DNA of 6,516 bases, taken from assembly GCA_947311815.1 (NCBI GenBank), contig CAMZMA010000215.1, forward strand, positions 1 through 6,516, written 5' to 3'. Positions 1 to 6,380 of the stretch are shown one piece after another; the stretch's first letter is position 1; each line of letters begins with the position of its first letter. This stretch comes from an uncultured Flavobacteriaceae bacterium (GTDB taxonomy: Bacteria > Bacteroidota > Bacteroidia > Flavobacteriales > Flavobacteriaceae). Below the pieces are notes generated by a model. The model worked only from the letters and a program-made list of their open reading frames with translations, ran no database searches and had not been told where the DNA came from. A program made the position numbers and the translations under genes.

Positions 1-471
1 ATTTGTACGTAAAATAACATCAGCTTGTTTGTTTAAAGCTGCCATTTCTAGCGTCCAAAGTTTTTCTCCTAGTTCTTTTACGGCAATTTCATCCATCCAA
101 TCTGGAATAGATTCTCTAAATTTTCTAATTTTAGAGAGGTCATCAAACATTCCTTTAATTCTACGAGTTGGAGTAGGTTCAATTTGGTTCCAATCTGGCA
201 AAGGAATTCCTTTTAAGACACACCAAACCGAAAATAAACGCCATAAATTGGGTCTGCTATACGGTTCTTTTACATCTGCAATTTCTGCGTACAAACGTTT
301 CCATCGTACAATTTCATAAATAGTTTCTGCAACAAATTTTCGATCTCTGCTTCCCCAACGTTTATCTCTTTTTAATGCTTTTTCTACGGCTTTACCTGCA
401 AATTCTCCTTCATTAAAAATATCGCGTAAGCTATCTATTACTGCGTAGGTTAAGTTTCTATGTAATCTCAT
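1..471 (-). CDS. RsmB/NOP-family SAM-dependent rRNA cytosine-C5 methyltransferase, N-terminal part (cut by window edge)
   Basis: Reading leftward from ATG at 471-469, an open frame of 157 codons runs without a stop to base 1, so the rest of the gene lies outside the window. The protein starts MRLHRNLTYAVIDSL. The block at residues 34-60 (KRDKRWGSRDRKFVAETIYE, then IVRWKRL) is the signature of the N-terminal NusB-like RNA-binding region in Bacteroidota RsmB/NOP proteins. Further family-like stretches are PDWNQIE (92-98) and IPDWMDE (122-128). Known family members use S-adenosylmethionine to methylate a cytosine in rRNA through a two-cysteine mechanism. The SAM-binding domain and both cysteines would lie beyond the edge, so catalytic competence cannot be judged and the exact rRNA target is unknown. 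The gene is divergent from recG. A TATCTTTG box 19 bases upstream of the start supports this ATG. The family call comes from recognising the N-terminal pattern, not from an alignment. Confidence 0.85.
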   Translation of the reverse strand, partial: MRLHRNLTYAVIDSLRDIFNEGEFAGKAVEKALKRDKRWGSRDRKFVAETIYEIVRWKRLYAEIADVKEPYSRPNLWRLFSVWCVLKGIPLPDWNQIEPTPTRRIKGMFDDLSKIRKFRESIPDWMDEIAVKELGEKLWTLEMAALNKQADVILRTN

Positions 472-490
472 TTTGTTTTGTTTGAAAGTG

Positions 491-498
491 CAAAGATA
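491..498 (-). promoter_or_regulatory. Bacteroidota -7 element (TATCTTTG) of the RsmB/NOP-type gene
   Basis: On the minus strand this reads TATCTTTG, an exact match to the Bacteroidota sigma-ABfr -7 consensus TAnnTTTG. It ends 19 bases before the ATG at 471, giving a predicted leader of roughly 10-15 nt. I see no clear TTG-type -33 element at the expected spacing. The position relative to the start makes it credible. Confidence 0.55.
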
Positions 499-617
499 CT
501 GATTGTAAGCTGAAATAGGAGAAGGGATAGGATTAAAAAAAGAGCTTTATTTATTCTTTTTAGGAGTATGAAAAGTGAGGGCTTTTGCTGAACATAACGT
601 TGTTGTTTTAATAAAAA

Positions 618-625
618 TAAATTTG
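618..625 (+). promoter_or_regulatory. Bacteroidota -7 element (TAAATTTG) upstream of recG
   Basis: TAAATTTG matches TAnnTTTG exactly and lies 46 bases before the recG TTG start, predicting a leader of about 40 nt. TTG triplets at 600-602 and 603-605 could serve as a -33 element, but the gap to the -7 box is only 12-15 bases, shorter than usual. The rest of the 472-671 gap holds a weak AT-rich inverted repeat (AAAAAGA at 537-543, TCTTTTT at 555-561) and no gene that I can see. Confidence 0.5.
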
Positions 626-671
626 AAAGTGTTAATTTTGGATTTTTAAATTATTATTTATAGAAAGTATT

Positions 672-2768
672 TTGTCTAAACTGAATCAAACAATTCTTTA
701 TTTAAAAGGTGTAACAGCTCAAAGAGCAGCTTTGTTGCAATCGGAATTAGGAATAAAAACAAAAGCAGATTTGTTAAGTTTTTTTCCGTTTAGATATATC
801 GATAAAACTACTTTTTATAAAATTAATGAACTAAAAAATAGCAATTCAGAAGTTCAACTTGTTGGAAAAATAACAGCAATTAAAACGATTCAACAAAAAA
901 AAGGAAGCAGATTAGTAGCTGCTTTTACTGATAATACAGGAACTATTGAACTCGTTTGGTTTAAAGGAATAAAGTGGCTAAAAGATAGTTTAAAAGTAGG
1001 TGTTCCTTATGTTATTTACGGTAAAGTTAGTCTTTTTAACAGGAAATTTAATATGCCGCATCCTGAGATGGATTTGCTATCAGCTTACAAAAAGAAATTA
1101 CAATCTTCAATGCAACCTGTGTATCCATCCACAGAAAAACTGACCAATAAAGGTGTTTCTAATAAAGTAGTACGAACGCTTATTCAAAATTTATTTGAAG
1201 AATATCCTGTAATTTCAGAAAGTTTGCCTCAATATTTATTAACCGAAGAGCAATTTATAGGTAAAAAAGAAGCACTATTAAATGTACATTTTCCTAAAAG
1301 TCAAGAGTTATTAGCAAAAGCTCAAGAACGATTAAAATTTGAAGAGTTATTTTTTATCCAACTACAATTATTACGTAAAAAGCTCATCAATAAAACCAAA
1401 ATAAAAGGCTTTGTTTTTGAAAAAGTAGGCGATTATTTTAACGAATTTTATACTCATTATTTGCCTTTTAATTTAACGAATGCTCAAAAAAGAGTGCTCA
1501 GAGAAATTAGAAAAGATGTAGCTTCTCATGCACACATGAACCGTTTGTTACAAGGCGATGTAGGTTCTGGTAAAACTATTGTTGCATTATTAAGTATGTT
1601 GCTGGCAATTGATAATCATTTTCAGGCAACATTAATGGCGCCCACAGAAATTTTAGCAACACAACATTTTAACGGAATTAAAGATTTGCTAGGAGAATTA
1701 CCAATACACATCGAATTACTCACAGGATCTACACGTGTTAAAAAACGCCGCGAAATTCATCAACAGTTAGAAAACGGAACTTTACATATATTAATAGGTA
1801 CGCATGCGCTGATTGAAGAAAAAGTAAAATTTAAAAATCTCGGAATCGCAATTATTGATGAACAACATAGATTTGGCGTTGCTCAACGCTCTAAATTATG
1901 GAAAAAAAACATGTTGCCTCCGCATATTTTGGTGATGACCGCAACTCCCATCCCCAGAACCTTAGCAATGTCTGTTTATGGGGATTTAGATATTTCTGTG
2001 ATTGATGAATTGCCTCCAGGAAGAAAAGAAGTAAAAACCGTACATCGTTATGATAGCAACCGATTGTCGGTCTTTAAATTTCTGAAAGATGAAATAGCAA
2101 AAGGAAGACAAATATATATGGTGTATCCGTTAATTGAAGAATCTGAAGCGATGGATTACAAAGATTTAATGGATGGTTATGAAAGTGTATCGAGAGAATT
2201 TCCGAAGCCGAAATACCAAATAAGTATTGTACACGGTAAAATGAAACCTGCCGATAAAGAGTTTGAAATGAACCGATTTGTAAATGGCGAAACACAAATA
2301 ATGGTCGCTACAACGGTGATAGAAGTTGGTGTAAATGTACCCAATGCAAGTGTGATGATTATTGAAAGTGCCGAACGATTTGGGCTCAGTCAATTACATC
2401 AATTAAGAGGAAGAGTTGGACGTGGAGCAGACCAAAGTTATTGTATTTTACTATCGAGCTATAAATTATCTGAAGAAGCTAAAACCCGGATAAAAACAAT
2501 GACAGAAACTACCGATGGATTTAAAATTGCCGAAGTAGATTTAAAATTACGAGGACCAGGAAATATTATGGGTACACAACAAAGCGGCGTGTTAAATCTT
2601 AAAATTGCTGATATTGTTAAAGATACATCAATTTTAGTAAAAGCACGAAACAAAGCCATTGAAATATTACAAGACGATCCTAATTTAGAAAAATCTAAAA
2701 ATAGTGCGATTTTAAAAACCTACTCAGAACTTCAAAAAACAAGCGGTTTGTGGGCAAATATTAGTTGA
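672..2768 (+). CDS. recG: ATP-dependent DNA helicase RecG
   Basis: RecG is a cytoplasmic superfamily 2 helicase that remodels stalled replication forks and branch-migrates recombination intermediates. This 698-residue protein matches the usual family length. An N-terminal segment with LKGV (residues 11-14) leads into the OB-fold wedge domain at about residues 60-150, which in the family grips the branched DNA. The motor motifs are Walker A GDVGSGKT (295-302), the Walker B box DEQHRF (396-401), motif III TATPIPRT (423-430), motif V TTVIEVGVNVPNA and motif VI QLHQLRGRVGRG (574-585). The C-terminal part contains LKLRGPGNIMGTQQSG, typical of the RecG end. The start is TTG: an in-frame TAA lies at 633-635 and the first internal Met is residue 128, inside the wedge, so no ATG can give the conserved N-terminus. 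Transcription is probably from the -7 box at 618-625. The gene converges on the carbonic anhydrase gene with one base between the stops. Confidence 0.97.
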   Translation: MSKLNQTILYLKGVTAQRAALLQSELGIKTKADLLSFFPFRYIDKTTFYKINELKNSNSEVQLVGKITAIKTIQQKKGSRLVAAFTDNTGTIELVWFKGIKWLKDSLKVGVPYVIYGKVSLFNRKFNMPHPEMDLLSAYKKKLQSSMQPVYPSTEKLTNKGVSNKVVRTLIQNLFEEYPVISESLPQYLLTEEQFIGKKEALLNVHFPKSQELLAKAQERLKFEELFFIQLQLLRKKLINKTKIKGFVFEKVGDYFNEFYTHYLPFNLTNAQKRVLREIRKDVASHAHMNRLLQGDVGSGKTIVALLSMLLAIDNHFQATLMAPTEILATQHFNGIKDLLGELPIHIELLTGSTRVKKRREIHQQLENGTLHILIGTHALIEEKVKFKNLGIAIIDEQHRFGVAQRSKLWKKNMLPPHILVMTATPIPRTLAMSVYGDLDISVIDELPPGRKEVKTVHRYDSNRLSVFKFLKDEIAKGRQIYMVYPLIEESEAMDYKDLMDGYESVSREFPKPKYQISIVHGKMKPADKEFEMNRFVNGETQIMVATTVIEVGVNVPNASVMIIESAERFGLSQLHQLRGRVGRGADQSYCILLSSYKLSEEAKTRIKTMTETTDGFKIAEVDLKLRGPGNIMGTQQSGVLNLKIADIVKDTSILVKARNKAIEILQDDPNLEKSKNSAILKTYSELQKTSGLWANIS

Positions 2769-2769
2769 T

Positions 2770-3570
2770 TTATTGCAATTCTATTTTTCTATCATTTAAA
2801 GATTGTACTGGTCGGTAATTGTCGTGCAATAAAGTATGTAAACTTTCTAACTGATTTTTAGAAGCGGTTAACTTTTCTTTTAAAACAATCCACTCAACAA
2901 TTTCAGTACAAGGTGGTGTTGTAAACGAACCTTTATAATGATAAAAATGCTCGGTTTTTGGTAATATTTGATGAATTTTAAATGTTCCTTTCTCTTCATA
3001 TTCGCCTACTTTTTTAGGTAAATCTTTTAAAAATGTATTAAAAAAAGGAGAAGCTTCGCCTTCTTCAAAAAAGACAGCGATTACGGCATATTCATTATTA
3101 GCAGCTTTGTTTACAAAATGAACTTCTAATGGGTAATGTTTGTTGTTTACCGTATGTTCGCTATTACTGTGCATGTGAAATTGCTTTAATTGATATGTTT
3201 TTCCGTCAAAAATAATACTATTGTTATCAGAAACATCAAACTTTTCGGTATGACCGTTGTTTACAATATGTACTTTAGATAAGTTGTAATTTACTGTTAA
3301 AGTATGTTTTGTAGTCAGTTTTTCAACCGTATTTTCCTCAATATTAATAGGAGATTGTGAGCTACCACCACAAGCACGATATTTTTCTGAAATATGCGAC
3401 CAGTTTTCTGGGTTTTCTTCACCAGTATAAGACCAATGAGGCTTTTTAGCATGTTGATGTTGCTTTATTTCTTCGTGTTTTACGGTATGTGTTTCTTTTG
3501 TAGATTTTTTACAAGATCCTAAAAACGTAATAGTTAATACAATAATAATGAAAGATTGTAGAATTTTCAT
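2770..3570 (-). CDS. alpha-class carbonic anhydrase, predicted lipoprotein
   Basis: Alpha-carbonic anhydrases interconvert CO2 and bicarbonate with a catalytic zinc. The predicted zinc ligands are all present: H132 and H134 in QFHMH, and H151 in LEVHFV. NNGH (104-107) places H107 at the proton-shuttle position (His64 in human CA II). T217-T218 in GSFTTPPC match Thr199-Thr200. C67 (RACGG) and C221 (TPPC) fit the disulfide seen in bacterial members. NYRPVQ (251-256) is the conserved end motif. The N-terminus MKILQSFIIIVLTITFLGSC is a lipoprotein signal with lipobox LGSC and acylated Cys20. The residues after it (KKSTKE) are basic, without the acidic run of Bacteroidota surface-export signals, so I infer the periplasmic face of a membrane. 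A His-rich linker spans residues 28-45. The length of 266 aa is normal for a secreted alpha-CA. The gene stands alone, convergent with recG and divergent from pheT. A CRP/FNR-like palindrome lies 50 bases upstream. Confidence 0.95.
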   Translation of the reverse strand: MKILQSFIIIVLTITFLGSCKKSTKETHTVKHEEIKQHQHAKKPHWSYTGEENPENWSHISEKYRACGGSSQSPINIEENTVEKLTTKHTLTVNYNLSKVHIVNNGHTEKFDVSDNNSIIFDGKTYQLKQFHMHSNSEHTVNNKHYPLEVHFVNKAANNEYAVIAVFFEEGEASPFFNTFLKDLPKKVGEYEEKGTFKIHQILPKTEHFYHYKGSFTTPPCTEIVEWIVLKEKLTASKNQLESLHTLLHDNYRPVQSLNDRKIELQ

Positions 3571-3593
3571 GTTATTTTATATTTGATGAGGAG

Positions 3594-3601
3594 CAAAATT
3601 C
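3594..3601 (-). promoter_or_regulatory. probable -7 element (GAATTTTG) of the carbonic anhydrase gene
   Basis: On the minus strand this reads GAATTTTG, one mismatch from TAnnTTTG, and it ends 23 bases before the ATG at 3570. That distance is similar to the other two well-placed boxes (19 and 26 bases). An alternative with one mismatch, TAGATTTT, lies at 3607-3614. A TTTG lies 22 bases upstream of that alternative, inside the palindrome at 3620-3641. The sequence alone cannot decide between them. Confidence 0.35.
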
Positions 3602-3619
3602 TGAAAAAAATCTAAATTA

Positions 3620-3641
3620 TTTTGTAATAAATGTTACAAAA
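3620..3641. promoter_or_regulatory. 22-bp perfect palindrome resembling a CRP/FNR-superfamily operator
   Basis: The arms TTTTGTAA (3620-3627) and TTACAAAA (3634-3641) are perfect 8-bp reverse complements around the six-base spacer TAAATG. The core fits TGTNA-N6-TNACA, the half-site arrangement known for CRP/FNR-superfamily regulators. The centre (3630.5) is about 40 bases upstream of the start point predicted from the GAATTTTG box, the usual place for a class II activator. Relative to the alternative TAGATTTT box it would overlap the promoter. The operator role is inferred. Confidence 0.45.
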
Positions 3642-3690
3642 CAGGAAGAGGTCAGTTATTCAAAACCTACGAAATGGCATCGTGATAGAA

Positions 3691-3712
3691 ACCTGTTTGC
3701 CAGCAGACAGGT
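3691..3712. repeat. GC-rich hairpin (ACCTGTTTGC / GCAGACAGGT), possible REP-like dispersed repeat
   Basis: The 22 bases from ACCTGT to ACAGGT can form a nine-pair stem (one of them G-U) around a CCAG loop. This is a compact GC-rich hairpin in otherwise AT-rich DNA. Palindromes of the CCTGTCTGCC / GGCAGACAGG type recur between genes in flavobacterial genomes as far as I recall, so this may be a degenerate copy of a dispersed repeat. No T-tract follows, so it is not a classic terminator. Confidence 0.5.
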
Positions 3713-3737
3713 AATAGGTGAGGATTTGTGGTTGTAA

Positions 3738-3745
3738 TAATTTTG
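3738..3745 (+). promoter_or_regulatory. -7-like element (TAATTTTG) immediately upstream of a hairpin
   Basis: TAATTTTG matches TAnnTTTG exactly. A start 6-8 bases downstream would place the 5' end at about 3751-3753, right at the foot of the hairpin at 3754-3789. I see no -33 TTG at normal spacing; the TTTG at 3725-3728 is too close. It could drive a small RNA or a longer pheT leader of about 170 nt, or be a chance match in AT-rich DNA. Confidence 0.3.
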
Positions 3746-3753
3746 CGTTCGGA

Positions 3754-3789
3754 CGCGGTAGAGGTGTTTTGAAAAAGATTTCTACCGCG
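3754..3789 (+). repeat. long GC-capped inverted repeat (CGCGGTAGA / TCTACCGCG)
   Basis: The nine-base arms CGCGGTAGA (3754-3762) and TCTACCGCG (3781-3789) are perfect reverse complements. On the plus strand pairing can continue inward: two G-U pairs, one U-A pair, a G-G mismatch, then U-A pairs closing a small loop. The whole 36 bases therefore fold into one hairpin. GGGGTTTT follows, so it could act as a plus-strand terminator, but no known plus-strand gene lies between recG and pheT for it to end. A smaller competing hairpin GCGT-TCGG-ACGC (3745-3756) shares three bases with the left arm. The function is unknown. Confidence 0.55.
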
Positions 3790-3805
3790 GGGTTTTAAAA
3801 CAAAG

Positions 3806-3838
3806 CAATTATAAAAAAAATGATGATTTTTACAATTG
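3806..3838. repeat. AT-rich imperfect palindrome upstream of pheT
   Basis: CAATTATAAAAA (3806-3817) and TTTTTACAATTG (3827-3838) pair at 11 of 12 positions around a nine-base spacer. It sits about 50-85 bases upstream of the pheT -7 box. It could be an operator, an UP-like element, or simply a product of the AT-rich composition. Confidence 0.35.
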
Positions 3839-3889
3839 TCTAAACTTTATAACAACAAAATAAGAGTGGGTTTATCAACAGAAAATGCG

Positions 3890-3897
3890 TAAATTTG
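3890..3897 (+). promoter_or_regulatory. Bacteroidota -7 element (TAAATTTG) of pheT
   Basis: TAAATTTG fits TAnnTTTG exactly and ends 26 bases before the pheT ATG. TTTA at 3871-3874, 15 bases further up, is a poor -33 candidate. A start here gives a leader of about 20 nt, too short for a T-box or an attenuator with a leader peptide, so this promoter would leave pheT without transcript-based control. Confidence 0.5.
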
Positions 3898-3923
3898 CCA
3901 ACTTAAATTTTTAAAGAAGTAGC

Positions 3924-6350
3924 ATGAAAATATCGTACAACTGGTTAAAACAATTTTTGCAAATTGATTGGGAGGCAGCTAAAACAGGTGAATTATTAAC
4001 CGATTTAGGCTTGGAAGTAGAGGGTATAGAAACTATAGAATCTATAAAAGGAAGCCTAAAAGGTATTGTTGTTGGCGAGGTATTAACCTGTGTACAACAC
4101 CCAAATGCTGATAGATTAAAAATTACTACGGTAGATTTAGGAAATGGCGAACCTGTACAAATTGTGTGTGGTGCGCCCAATGTTGCAGCGGGTCAAAAAG
4201 TGCCAGTTGCTACTATAGGAACTCTTTTGTATGATGATAAAGGCGAGTCTTTTAAAATTAAAAAAGGAAAAATTCGTGGTGAAGAGAGTCATGGAATGAT
4301 TTGTGCCGAAGACGAATTGGGTTTAGGAAAAGGTCATGACGGAATACTCGTTTTAGATGCGGACGTAAAAGCAGGAACTTTAGGAGCAGATGTATTTAAT
4401 ATAGAAACCGATGAAGTTTTTGAAATAGGATTAACACCAAATAGAGCAGATGCAATGAGTCATTTTGGTGTGGCAAGAGATTTACGGGTGGGTTTAATGC
4501 AACAAGATGTTCCGTTAGAACTTATCTCGCCTTCGGTAAGTGATTTTCACGTAAATGAACGAACTTTAAAAATAGATATTGAGGTAGAAAATAAAGAATT
4601 AGTACCTCGTTATTGTGGAATTTCGATTACAGATATTACTGTAAAAGAATCGCCAGAATGGATGCAAAATAGATTAAAAGCTATAGGAATTACGCCTAAA
4701 AATAATATTGTTGATATTACCAACTATGTGTTGCATGAGTTGGGACAACCTTTACACGCTTTTGATGCAAGTAAAATTAAAGGAAATAAAATTATAGTAA
4801 AAACATTAGATTCGGGCACTAAATTTATCACCTTAGATGAGGTTGAAAGAGAACTGCATGCAGAAGATATTATGATTTGCGATGGAGATTCAAATCCGTT
4901 ATGTATTGGTGGTGTTTTTGGAGGATTGAACTCTGGCGTTACAGAAAACACGACGTCTATTTTCTTAGAATCGGCGTATTTTAATCCTGTTTCTATCAGA
5001 AAAACAGCGAAAAGACACGCCTTAAATACCGATGCTTCTTTTCGATTTGAACGTGGAATCGACATCAATTTTACAGAATATGCTTTAAAAAGAGCTGCTT
5101 TATTGATTGAAGAATATGCAGGCGGAAAATTATCATCAGATATTATGGATTTATATCCAGAAAAGATGGAAGATTTTCAAGTATTTTTATCGTATGACAA
5201 TGTAGATCGATTAATTGGTCAAAAAATTGCCAGAGAAACCATAAAAAAGATTTTAGCGTCTTTAGAAATTAAAATTAGCAACGAAACCGAAGGAGGTTTA
5301 GGATTAACAATTCCTTCTTATCGTGTTGATGTACAGCGTGAAGCAGATATTATTGAAGAGATTTTACGAGTGTATGGTTATAATAATATCGAGTTTTCGC
5401 ACAAGTTAAATACTTCTATTTCTTTTGATTCTAATAAAGACACAAAAATAGAAAATGTAGTTGCTAATCAACTTTCATCACAAGGTTTTTATGAAACGAT
5501 GGCGAATTCGCTTACCAAAGTAGCTTATATAGAGTTATCAGAAAACTTACAAGAAACGCACAATGTAGAAATGCTAAATCCGTTAAGTAACGATTTAAAA
5601 GTATTGCGTCAATCATTGTTGTTTAGTGGTTTAGAGTCTGTTTCTTACAATTTGAATAGAAGAAATTCGTCTTTAAAATTTTATGAATTTGGTAAAACCT
5701 ATCATAAATATGATGATAGATATCAAGAAGATAAGCACTTAACCTTGTTTGTTACAGGAAACAGACATAAAGATAGTTGGAAACTAGCAAACAAAACCTC
5801 TGATTTCTTTTATTTAAAAGGTATTGTAACCACGTTGTTAAGTAGATTAGGTATCGATAAATTAAAAACAACGCCTACAAAATTAGATGTATTTTCCGAA
5901 GGAATTACACTTAGTTTAGGCAAAACCAAATTGGTAGAATTAGGTGTTGTGAAAAGAAAATTAGGGAAAGAATTTGGAATTAAACAAGAAGTATTGTTTG
6001 CAGATATTAATTGGAATAATGTATTGAATTTAGCAGGTAAGAAGAAGATAAAAATAAGTGCTTTACCAAAGCATCCTGCAGTAAAAAGAGATTTGGCCTT
6101 GTTGTTAGATCATTCAGTTTCGTTTAAAGAAATTTACAATTTATCATTTCAATCAGAACGAAATTTGTTAAAAGAAGTTGATTTATTTGACGTATATGAA
6201 GGCGATAAATTACCTGAAGGGAAAAAATCGTATGCAGTAAGTTTTGTGTTGCAAGATGTTAATAAAACATTAAATGACAAGCAAATAGAAAAAATAATGC
6301 AAAAGCTACAAGCAACTTTTGAAAAGAATTTAGAAGCTGTTTTAAGATAG
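3924..6350 (+). CDS. pheT: phenylalanine--tRNA ligase beta subunit
   Basis: PheT is the large subunit of the cytoplasmic alpha2-beta2 enzyme that charges tRNA-Phe. The beta subunit binds tRNA and hydrolyses mischarged Tyr-tRNA, while PheS holds the aminoacylation site. At 808 residues this is full length. In order it has: an N-terminal region MKISYNWLKQF; the EMAP/OB-fold tRNA-binding domain at about 40-150 with HPNADRL (59-65); the B3/B4 editing domain at about 215-385 with GQPLHAFD (274-281), GGVFGG (329-334) and FLESAYF around E349; the B5 domain with IPSYRVDVQREADIIEEILR, whose acidic residues (D469, D475, E478, E479) resemble the Mg-binding cluster; the catalytic-like core with LRQSLLFSGL (561-570); and the FDX-ACB anticodon-binding domain from about 713, beginning LPKHPAVKRDLAL. 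The ATG at 3924 gives the conserved N-terminus. Two in-frame stops, TAG and TAA, end the gene (6348-6353). No pheS adjoins it within the window, so the subunits are probably encoded apart. Confidence 0.98.
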   Translation: MKISYNWLKQFLQIDWEAAKTGELLTDLGLEVEGIETIESIKGSLKGIVVGEVLTCVQHPNADRLKITTVDLGNGEPVQIVCGAPNVAAGQKVPVATIGTLLYDDKGESFKIKKGKIRGEESHGMICAEDELGLGKGHDGILVLDADVKAGTLGADVFNIETDEVFEIGLTPNRADAMSHFGVARDLRVGLMQQDVPLELISPSVSDFHVNERTLKIDIEVENKELVPRYCGISITDITVKESPEWMQNRLKAIGITPKNNIVDITNYVLHELGQPLHAFDASKIKGNKIIVKTLDSGTKFITLDEVERELHAEDIMICDGDSNPLCIGGVFGGLNSGVTENTTSIFLESAYFNPVSIRKTAKRHALNTDASFRFERGIDINFTEYALKRAALLIEEYAGGKLSSDIMDLYPEKMEDFQVFLSYDNVDRLIGQKIARETIKKILASLEIKISNETEGGLGLTIPSYRVDVQREADIIEEILRVYGYNNIEFSHKLNTSISFDSNKDTKIENVVANQLSSQGFYETMANSLTKVAYIELSENLQETHNVEMLNPLSNDLKVLRQSLLFSGLESVSYNLNRRNSSLKFYEFGKTYHKYDDRYQEDKHLTLFVTGNRHKDSWKLANKTSDFFYLKGIVTTLLSRLGIDKLKTTPTKLDVFSEGITLSLGKTKLVELGVVKRKLGKEFGIKQEVLFADINWNNVLNLAGKKKIKISALPKHPAVKRDLALLLDHSVSFKEIYNLSFQSERNLLKEVDLFDVYEGDKLPEGKKSYAVSFVLQDVNKTLNDKQIEKIMQKLQATFEKNLEAVLR

Positions 6351-6359
6351 TAATTTACA

Positions 6360-6380
6360 AGCCTCAATTTTATTGAGGCT
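6360..6380 (+). terminator. pheT 3' hairpin (probable terminator lacking its T-tract)
   Basis: AGCCTCAAT (6360-6368) and ATTGAGGCT (6372-6380) form a perfect 8-9 bp stem with a very small loop, ten bases after the pheT stop. A factor-independent terminator would continue with a run of T, but the next bases are GAATTCAACTC, which belong to the IS30 end. It was probably the pheT terminator; whether it still works is uncertain. Confidence 0.6.

Noticed and set aside
29..319. 96-residue plus-strand open frame at the left end
   Set aside because: It lies antisense to the RsmB/NOP-type gene, whose minus-strand translation has clear family motifs. The plus-strand product is Ser/Ile/Phe-rich with no recognisable domain.
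2074..2659. Three minus-strand open frames inside recG
   Set aside because: They overlap the conserved helicase motifs V and VI on the other strand and have no family features; they are shadows.
2734..2756. Minus-strand terminator for the carbonic anhydrase gene inside the recG end (ACAA...TTGT followed by T)
   Set aside because: The stem has only four pairs, too weak to call a terminator.
3571..3923. T-box or phenylalanine attenuator controlling pheT
   Set aside because: I found no T-box sequence, no Phe-rich leader peptide and no specifier-like stem, and the promoter nearest pheT leaves a leader of only about 20 nt.
3911..4180. 89-residue minus-strand open frame over the pheT start
   Set aside because: It is antisense to the PheT N-terminus and tRNA-binding domain; no domain or promoter supports it.
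4724..5068. 114-residue minus-strand open frame inside pheT
   Set aside because: It is antisense to the conserved B3/B4 domain and has no recognisable motif.
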